NCBI GenBank assembly: GCA_005789375.1
Contig: SXXZ01000065.1
Coordinates: 1-8,086 of the forward strand
Reading direction: 5' to 3'
Source: Verrucomicrobiales bacterium
Lineage (GTDB): Bacteria > Verrucomicrobiota > Verrucomicrobiae > Limisphaerales > UBA9464
Length of the DNA stretch: 8,086 bases
A program made the position numbers and the translations under genes. Under the pieces are notes generated by a model that worked only from the letters and a program-made list of their open reading frames with translations, was not told where the DNA came from and did no database searches. Within the stretch, counting starts at the first letter, position 1; every line of letters starts with the position of its first letter. Positions 1 through 6,057 of this stretch are shown here, piece by piece.

Positions 1-1101
1 ATCCCACCGCGAAGACGGTGCATTTTTCTGCCGATGGTCCTAGTCAAGAGGTCTGGCTCTTGCCCGCACCCGGTGGCGGTGTGATCTGGTTGTACCAACG
101 GGAGCGCCTCCACCGAGAATTGGAGGTTCAGGTCAATCGCTCGCTGGTGCCGCAAGGATACCGAGCGCAATTGGTATCCCAGCGCGATCCGGTTTCGGGA
201 GTGGAGAATCTTCAAGCGTCCATGGGTGTGGCGTTACCCGGTTGGGCGCTTCGACTCGACACCTCGGTGGCGACAGCCGAACTGGCTGGATCGGCCCGTA
301 GGCAAGCCGCCCTCCAAATCACCTCGGCGGCCAGCGCGGTGATCTTGGGAGCGGTTTTGAGCATCCTGGCGGTGCGCCGTTTTCTGCAGCGTGTCCGCCT
401 GACTGAGGTACGCCATGACTTCCTGACCACTGTCTCCCACGAATTGCGCACCCCCATGACTTCCATTCGGATGCTTATCGATACCTTGGTGGCCGACCCG
501 GATCTTCAACCCGATCGAACCCGGGCCTATTTGGAAGTCGTCTCCCGTGAAACACTTCGACTGGGCCGCTTGGTCGACGACTACCTCACCTTCGCCCGAC
601 TAGAACGCGGCGGCATGAATTATGATTTCCAGCCCACGGCCCCGGAAACCGTGGTCGAGGCCGCGGTGCGCAGCGTCGAGTCGCGATTCGCTGCTCCGGG
701 CTGCGACTTCCGCACCGAGATCGCTCGTGAGCTCCCCCTGATTCAGGCCGATGCTCCGTCGCTCACCACCGCGCTGTTGAACTTGCTTGAGAACGCCCAC
801 AAATACACCGGTGCCGATAAGCGTATTCTGCTCACCGTTACCCGCTCCGGTTCCACCCTCTGTTTTGCGGTCACTGACAACGGTCGCGGCTTCGACCCTC
901 GGCAGCGGTCTCGCATCTTCGAAAAATTCTACCGCGCTGAAGGGCCTGGGAGTCCTGTCACCGGTGCGGGTCTGGGTCTCCATATCGTAAAGTCCATCGT
1001 CGAGGCCCATGGAGGCCAGGTGGAGGTGGAGACGACACCGGGCGAAGGAAGCCGCTTCGCCATCCATATACCGGTGGTTGCTGCGAACACAGAAAGGCAC
1101 C

Positions 1102-1112
<11 letters not shown>
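1..1112 (+). CDS. Membrane sensor histidine kinase, 3' part (N-terminus outside window)
   Basis: The reading frame is open from base 3 at the window edge, so the N-terminus, probably including a first membrane segment, is missing. Visible in order are an extracytoplasmic stretch (bases 3-315), one hydrophobic segment (about 318-374, rich in A, V, I and L), a dimerisation/phosphoacceptor helix with HDFLTTVSHELRTP (phosphorylated His codon 438-440), and a HATPase_c domain. The ATPase domain has an N box LLNLLENAHKYTG (Asn codon 792-794), a G1 box DNGRGF (from 876), an F box IFEKFYR, and a G2 box GAGLGLHIVKSIVEAHGG (about 963-1016). All catalytic boxes are intact, so this should be an active class I kinase that autophosphorylates and passes phosphate to the regulator encoded next. 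The stop overlaps the start of that regulator by 11 bases, implying co-translation. The signal sensed cannot be told from this part. Confidence 0.95.
1091..1097 (+). promoter_or_regulatory. Ribosome binding site deciding a TTG start for the response regulator
   Basis: AGAAAGG lies four bases before TTG at 1102, inside the last codons of the kinase gene. No ATG or GTG with comparable support exists near the expected N-terminus. The site fits translational coupling of regulator to kinase. Confidence 0.6.
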
Positions 1113-1771
<659 letters not shown>

Positions 1772-1782
<11 letters not shown>

Positions 1783-1861
1783 CACGTCGAAGGCTAACAC
1801 GTCGAAGGCTAACACGTCGAAGGCCAACACTTCGAAGGGGAACACTTAGAAGATTAAAACC
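1772..1861 (+). repeat. 15-bp direct tandem repeat, about six units, overlapping the regulator's 3' end
   Basis: The unit TCGAAGGCTAACACG occurs at 1772-1786, 1787-1801 and 1802-1816 without change, then at 1817-1831 (2 differences), 1832-1846 (3 differences) and 1847-1861 (5 differences). The first unit contains the last regulator codons and its TAA stop. Because the period is a multiple of three, units 2 and 3 each add another in-frame TAA (1795-1797 and 1810-1812). Units 4-6 lack that stop and remain open in the same frame until TAA at 1855-1857. The function is unknown. Options are slippage-driven expansion, a protein-binding array or a 3' mRNA element. Confidence 0.9.
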
Positions 1862-1875
1862 CGGTCCGATAAAAT
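1846..1875 (+). promoter_or_regulatory. Weak sigma70-like promoter candidate upstream of the protease gene
   Basis: TAAAAT at 1870-1875 resembles a -10 box. TTAGAA at 1846-1851, 18 bases upstream, is a poor -35 match (three of six). The candidate lies at the distal edge of the 15-bp repeat and about 50 bases before the protease start. It is the most AT-rich spot in the intergenic gap, but the call is speculative. Confidence 0.2.
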
Positions 1876-1916
1876 GTTTTGAGCGTCATCAGGTGGTAAC
1901 AACGGAGTCCGATGCT

Positions 1917-1921
1917 GAGGA
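1917..1921 (+). promoter_or_regulatory. Ribosome binding site for the protease start at 1926
   Basis: GAGGA sits four bases before ATG at 1926. It favours that start over the in-frame GTG at 1893, which has no good site and would add 11 polar, acidic residues ahead of the export signal. Confidence 0.55.
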
Positions 1922-1925
1922 TCTT

Positions 1926-3890
1926 ATGAAACTCCAAGGTCTTGCTCAAAGACTCCTGACTTCAACACTCCACCTCCACCTCCACCTCCGTCTGCACCTC
2001 CGCCAGCACCTCCGCAATCGCCTGATGATCCTCGGGTTGGCCTTAATGGCGAGCAACCCAACTCCGGTCGGTGGCCGCCTCATGGCCGCTTCTTCAACCA
2101 CCTCGCCGCTGCCAAAAATCGTCGGCGGCCACTCGGCACCCAAAGGCGCGTATCCCTGGATGAGCGCTCTGGTCCTGCGAGGGCAAACCCCGGCCAAAGG
2201 GCAATTTTGCGGCGGTGCGCTCATTCATCCCCAGTGGGTCTTGTCGGCGGCACACTGCGTCGAAGACATGTCGGCCTCTTCGGTCGATGTGCTGGTGGGT
2301 GGCTATGACTTGCAGTCATCCAGCGACGGCACGCGGGTCTCGGTTTCCCAGATCATCATTCACCCCCGCTTCAGCACGGTGAAGGGCGCCTTGGTCAACG
2401 ACTTTGCCTTGCTCAAGCTCTCCAAACCGCTCACCGGAGTGCCAGTGCTGTCGCTGGTGGACGCCGCAAGCCAAGTTGCTCCCGGAACCCCGGTGAAGGG
2501 CATGGGATGGGGCACCACCTCGGAGGCTGGCCGGCCGTCGGCGATCTTGTTGGAGGTCGACATGAACCTCGTCAGCTTGGCCGATGCTTCCCAGATTTAT
2601 CCGGGGTTGTCACAAGCCCACCTCGCGGCCGGAGTTCCCGGAGGCGGCCGGGACACCTGCCAGGGCGACAGCGGCGGGCCACTGGTGGTCTCCGATGGTC
2701 GGGGCGGTTGGTGCCATGCCGGCACGGTGAGCTTCGGAGACGGTTGTGGTCGCGATGGCACCCCGGGCATTTACGGCAACACAATCAACTACCGGTCGTG
2801 GATCTTGCAGCAAATCGAGACCTCGGTCCCGGTAGCCACCGACGACCACGGCAACACCGCCGCCACGGCCACTGCGGTGGCATGGAATGCACCCACGCGC
2901 GGCGTTCTAGAAACCACCAGCGACCAAGACTGGTTTCGCCTCGAAGCCAGTGGATCGGTGACACTGAACCTTGTTAGTTCCGGGACCAACGATGTCCAAG
3001 GCACCTTAATCAACGCTTCGGGAGCCGTCCTCGCTCAGGATAACAACAGCGCCGGGGCTCCCAACTTCCTCATCGTTACCAATGTGGCCGCAGGCACCTA
3101 CTTCTTAAAAGTGACGGGCACGGGTTTATCGAAGGGCTCCTATACGGTCCTCGCCAAGTGGACGGCGGCGCCAGTGACAGTTGGGGCTCCGGAAATCGGG
3201 TTGCTGGGTTTAAATTCAACACCCATCCCCGATGGGGCCCTGACAGCCAAGACCACCGATGGCACCGACTTTGGTGAGGTCGATCTGAGTAACGGCTCTC
3301 GCTCAACCTCCTTCTCCGTTCGCAATACCGGCAAGGCCACGCTCACCCTGGGGACTGTGCAGCTCAGCGGTTCGGGCGCGGCTCAATTCCGAGTGACCAC
3401 CCAGGTGCCGTCCACGGTCGCCGCCGGTCGTTCGGCCGCATTCCAAATCACCTACAATCCGACGACGGTAGGCCGCCACCAGGCGTCGGTCAGCCTCTCC
3501 AACAATGATGCCAACGAGTCTTCGTATGACTTCGTTATTGTCGGCTCTGGAACCTCTAGCACCGATGACGTGGGGAACACCCCGGCGACGGCCACGCGCG
3601 TGGCGGTACCCTCGACCACCCCGGCTCGACTCAACGTTGCCCAAGATCAAGACGTCTTCCGATTCGTTTTGTCCCAGGCCGCCACCGTGTCGCTGACCAG
3701 CACCGGTTCGCTGAATACCCGGGGAACCTTGTGGGATGCCATTGGCCAGACGGTAGCCGAAGACGACGACCTGGGTGTCGGCTCCAACTTCCGCATCCGT
3801 CGCAAGTTGTCGGCGGGGACCTACTATATCTTCGTTCGGGGCTCCTCGGGCACCGAGACGGGCGCCTACGGACTCCAGATCACCCAGTAA
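1926..3890 (+). CDS. Secreted trypsin-like serine protease with PPC and ASPM/Hydin-type domains
   Basis: This is a 654-residue exported S1-family protease. Residues 1-45 form an unusual leader: a His/Leu/Arg-rich stretch, then the hydrophobic core LMILGLALMA. A short pro-region ends at K64, followed by IVGG at 65-68, the classical trypsin activation site. The catalytic triad is H110 (SAAHC), D159 (NDFALLKL) and S249 (GDSGGP). D243, six residues before the serine, matches the trypsin specificity aspartate, so cleavage after Arg/Lys is expected and self-activation at K64 is plausible. Cysteines C95/C111 and C245/C274 match the trypsin 42-58 and 191-220 disulfides; the 168-182 pair is absent and C263 looks unpaired. 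Residues about 306-412 and 546-654 are two PPC-like beta domains, both opening with a TDD.GNT.ATAT motif. Between them, about 421-542, is an ASPM/Hydin-like (choice-of-anchor D type) immunoglobulin-fold domain. No C-terminal sorting signal is seen. The natural substrate is unknown. A helical-repeat gene follows after 37 bases. Confidence 0.93.
   Translation: MKLQGLAQRLLTSTLHLHLHLRLHLRQHLRNRLMILGLALMASNPTPVGGRLMAASSTTSPLPKIVGGHSAPKGAYPWMSALVLRGQTPAKGQFCGGALIHPQWVLSAAHCVEDMSASSVDVLVGGYDLQSSSDGTRVSVSQIIIHPRFSTVKGALVNDFALLKLSKPLTGVPVLSLVDAASQVAPGTPVKGMGWGTTSEAGRPSAILLEVDMNLVSLADASQIYPGLSQAHLAAGVPGGGRDTCQGDSGGPLVVSDGRGGWCHAGTVSFGDGCGRDGTPGIYGNTINYRSWILQQIETSVPVATDDHGNTAATATAVAWNAPTRGVLETTSDQDWFRLEASGSVTLNLVSSGTNDVQGTLINASGAVLAQDNNSAGAPNFLIVTNVAAGTYFLKVTGTGLSKGSYTVLAKWTAAPVTVGAPEIGLLGLNSTPIPDGALTAKTTDGTDFGEVDLSNGSRSTSFSVRNTGKATLTLGTVQLSGSGAAQFRVTTQVPSTVAAGRSAAFQITYNPTTVGRHQASVSLSNNDANESSYDFVIVGSGTSSTDDVGNTPATATRVAVPSTTPARLNVAQDQDVFRFVLSQAATVSLTSTGSLNTRGTLWDAIGQTVAEDDDLGVGSNFRIRRKLSAGTYYIFVRGSSGTETGAYGLQITQ
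1968..2015 (+). repeat. CTCCAC hexanucleotide repeat encoding a His-Leu tract in the protease leader
   Basis: Perfect CTC-CAC codon pairs at 1968-1985 continue as an imperfect CTC/CTG-CAC/CGN pattern to about 2015, giving LHLHLHLRLHLRQHLR. The low-complexity tract lies in the n-region ahead of the hydrophobic core of the export signal. It looks like in-frame slippage expansion; any metal-binding role of the histidines is conjecture. Confidence 0.85.
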
Positions 3891-3927
3891 TTCTGAGTGT
3901 CACGCCGACCGCTCTGCCTCGAATGCC

Positions 3928-4773
3928 ATGAACTCCACCAAAGCTATTCTCATTTTGTTGGGTCTAATCGTGGGACTGAACCTCGGACTGCGCCGCTCTT
4001 GGGGTCCCGAAGAGGTGTCAGATCGGAGTGATTCAACCGATGTGGACCGCTCCGGGGGTGCGATGGAAAGCCATCCATCCGATTCGGTTCGCTCATCGAA
4101 TTTTTCAAGCGACGGATTTGATGCGCGAAGCCGAGGCCACGGTTCCCGGTGGGCGCCCTCTTCGATTTCCGAGGCTCCACTCACCGGATCGGTGATGGAT
4201 GCGGAATTGCAGGACCTGTCATTGCAGGACTTTTCACTGCAGGACCTGTCATCGCTGGTTCAGGGCTTCGAACTGGCAGCCACGCCTGAGCAGCAGGGTC
4301 TGTGGGCCGACCGCATCGCCGCTTCGGGCGGAACGGCAGCCGTCGATGCCCTCATCCAAGCCGTGACTCAAGCCAGTCTTAACCCGAAGTCTCCTGAAGA
4401 AGCCGAAGTCCTTCGGGAGGCCTTCAAAGGGTTCTCCACCGAAGACGAAATGGCGGCCCTGGCGATGAGCTTGGTGCAAACCCAAGATATCGATCTCATC
4501 GAAGCGGTGGTCGACACCCTCGCCCGCGGCGCTCGTTCGTCCACGGTCGAACAGTTGGTTCGGCTTCATGACGAGGCATCTGCATCAACCACGTCAGCCA
4601 CGGCCCAAGCAGCCCTGGGGTGGGCCATTGAACGCATCCGAAATCCGGAGGCCTCACACGCCTTGGTTCGGTTGGTGGGCAATGCGGAACGACCGGAGTT
4701 GGCTCATGCAGGAATCATTGCGCTGTCGTCGATCCAAACTCAGGCGATCCGTGAGCCAGACCCATCACCGTGA
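3928..4773 (+). CDS. Membrane-anchored or exported helical-repeat (HEAT-like) protein, function unknown
   Basis: I do not recognise a named family. From ATG at 3928 the product is 281 residues. Residues about 5-21 (KAILILLGLIVGLNLGL) form a single hydrophobic segment after a short positively charged start, acting as a signal anchor or signal peptide. Residues about 22-90 are polar, rich in Ser, Asp and Arg, and probably disordered. LQDLS-LQDFS-LQDLS at 94-108 is a perfect-period pentapeptide repeat. The rest (about 109-272) is predicted by eye to be all alpha helix, with Ala/Leu-rich helix pairs such as AAVDALIQAVTQAS and ASHALVRLVGNAERPELAHA, which resembles HEAT/Armadillo-type solenoids. 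No catalytic motif is visible. It starts 37 bases after the protease stop on the same strand, so co-transcription is likely, and a role in binding or regulating an exported partner is a guess. The start lacks a clear Shine-Dalgarno. An upstream in-frame extension to 3775 overlaps the protease and is disfavoured. Confidence 0.75.
   Translation: MNSTKAILILLGLIVGLNLGLRRSWGPEEVSDRSDSTDVDRSGGAMESHPSDSVRSSNFSSDGFDARSRGHGSRWAPSSISEAPLTGSVMDAELQDLSLQDFSLQDLSSLVQGFELAATPEQQGLWADRIAASGGTAAVDALIQAVTQASLNPKSPEEAEVLREAFKGFSTEDEMAALAMSLVQTQDIDLIEAVVDTLARGARSSTVEQLVRLHDEASASTTSATAQAALGWAIERIRNPEASHALVRLVGNAERPELAHAGIIALSSIQTQAIREPDPSP
4207..4251 (+). repeat. Three 15-bp in-frame repeats encoding LQDLS/LQDFS/LQDLS
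   Basis: The units are TTGCAGGACCTGTCA (4207-4221), TTGCAGGACTTTTCA (4222-4236) and CTGCAGGACCTGTCA (4237-4251). They link the polar N-terminal segment of the helical-repeat protein to its helical domain. The near-identity at DNA level points to recent tandem duplication. Confidence 0.9.
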
Positions 4774-4846
4774 ACGGGCTTAAACCATTTCAGACCGTTT
4801 ACCTCCCCCCTTGGACACGGCGTGTCGTCCTCACGACTCGCCCTTT
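4774..4846. other. Convergent intergenic gap with a weak hairpin candidate
   Basis: This 73-base gap separates two genes reading toward each other. On the plus strand GTCGT (4824-4828) can pair with ACGAC (4833-4837) across a four-base loop, followed by a T run at 4844-4848 that reaches the sialidase stop codon. The stem is only five pairs and the T run is several bases away, so an intrinsic terminator for the plus-strand operon is possible but weak. GACAC/GTGTC just upstream is an alternative, overlapping pairing. Confidence 0.25.
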
Positions 4847-5950
4847 TTAGCGTGCCGATTCTCCCGATTTCAAATCGGCCTCCGTCAGCACGATCCGGCG
4901 CACCACCGTCCGCTCGTCGCTGGTATAAAGGACATGAATTTTTCCATCCCGCGTCTGTAAGGCGGTGGGATAGCCAAAGTCGCCCTTCGGATCGGTCTCC
5001 AAGTCGAGGCGTCGTGAAAAGGTCTTCGCGCCATCCACCGACAACGCAGCTGTCAGTGGGGTTCGGTTCGTGAAGCTGTGATTGTAGACCAGCAGGTGAT
5101 GTCCGGAGTTCAGTCTCAAGAAATCCACGGCGGCATTGGGATTGGGCAGCGCGCTGTCGGTGCCCTTGCTCCAGGTGCGTCCGCCGTCCCGCGACTCGGT
5201 GCGTACCATCCAACCGTCTGGACGACCCTCGTAATCCCCGCCTCGCCGGCAGAAGGCCAGCAGGTGATCGCCTTGGAGGACTGCCGGTGCGGGCTGGATG
5301 TTGCCCAGGCGAGAACCAATGCGGTTGCTTTCAGTCCATGTCCTTTTGGTCGGATCGTATCGGAGAAAGAAAGAACGGTTGCGCGGGTCATCCAGCTCCG
5401 GGTCGGTACCGATTTCTTGATACACCGGCAGCAACCACTGGCCGTCTGTCAGCAGGACAGGTCGGTTGCGAACCATGGTGCCGGCCTCGAAGGTCACCTG
5501 AAAGGGTTCGGACCACGTCTTGGCTCCATCGCGAGAAATTTTCGCAGTGATGCGCGAATCGCTCCAAAGCTCGCCGTAGCGGGTGACGTAAAAGAGCCAA
5601 ACCACGCGGTCGGGAGCCTCCCAGATCACCGCATTGCCCAGCGCGTGGAAGGGGTTGCTGGCGATGGATACCGGTTTCGACCATCGACCCATGCCTGCCT
5701 TCAGGCGCGAACCGAAGACAGCCGCCTGGTTGTCCTTGTACTCGCCCCGTCCGCTGAAAAAGACCACGAAGAGGTCGCCGTTGTGCAGTTCGGTGAAGCT
5801 CGCCGGGTGCTTGTAGTCGCCGGTCTTAATCTCGGGCCCGAAGAGTCGTTCCCGCTCAAGGGCAGGCACCGGCAGTGCGCCGAGCGCAGCCAGAACAAGG
5901 ATGGCTGCGAACTTCGCACATCGCTCCAAAGGTTTCCGCAGACGAGTCAT
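4847..5950 (-). CDS. Secreted BNR/Asp-box sialidase-family protein
   Basis: This 367-residue protein probably folds as a six-bladed beta propeller of the BNR/sialidase superfamily, acting outside the cytoplasm on a glycan. Residues 1-30 form a signal peptide: a basic n-region (TRLRKPLERCAK), a hydrophobic core (FAAILVLAALGAL) and a likely cut after PVPA. Three Asp boxes are visible: SRDGAKTW (139-146), SRDGGRTW (253-260) and SVDGAKTF (304-311). The conserved-looking motifs KHPASFTEL (47-55), RNRPVLL (161-167) and FGYPTALQTRDGKIHVLYTSD (in 325-345) resemble the bacterial and plant sialidase-like group (BNR_2). Catalytic Arg and Tyr residues are presumably among these, but I cannot assign them safely. 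Sialidase activity itself is therefore unproven; other propeller glycosidases or lectin-like members share the fold. I chose ATG at 5950 because it puts the signal peptide at the N-terminus; GTG at 5989 would add 13 hydrophobic residues before it. The gene has no same-strand partner in the window. Confidence 0.88.
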   Translation of the reverse strand: MTRLRKPLERCAKFAAILVLAALGALPVPALERERLFGPEIKTGDYKHPASFTELHNGDLFVVFFSGRGEYKDNQAAVFGSRLKAGMGRWSKPVSIASNPFHALGNAVIWEAPDRVVWLFYVTRYGELWSDSRITAKISRDGAKTWSEPFQVTFEAGTMVRNRPVLLTDGQWLLPVYQEIGTDPELDDPRNRSFFLRYDPTKRTWTESNRIGSRLGNIQPAPAVLQGDHLLAFCRRGGDYEGRPDGWMVRTESRDGGRTWSKGTDSALPNPNAAVDFLRLNSGHHLLVYNHSFTNRTPLTAALSVDGAKTFSRRLDLETDPKGDFGYPTALQTRDGKIHVLYTSDERTVVRRIVLTEADLKSGESAR

Positions 5951-6057
5951 GCCGAAGAGGAGACCAACAACGGAAAACGAAGGAATCACGAAATTCGGAG
6001 AACACGGAGCTTTCCTGAAATGAGGGGAGGCTCTAAACAGCGCCCCCCGCTGACGTC
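5951..6057. promoter_or_regulatory. Divergent intergenic region between the sialidase gene and tex
   Basis: These 107 bases must hold the start signals of both flanking genes, unless either is read from further away. I find no convincing -35/-10 pair on either strand. A purine-rich AGGGGAGG lies at 6023-6030, too far (27 bases) from the tex ATG to be its ribosome site. CAGCG/CGCTG (6038-6042 and 6048-6052) can form a five-pair GC stem around a C-only loop just before the tex start. Confidence 0.4.

Noticed and set aside
5985..6010. Possible remnant of a dispersed intergenic repeat resembling CACGGAG-type elements
   Set aside because: Only one short, imperfect copy is present, and without a genome-wide search it cannot be separated from unique sequence.
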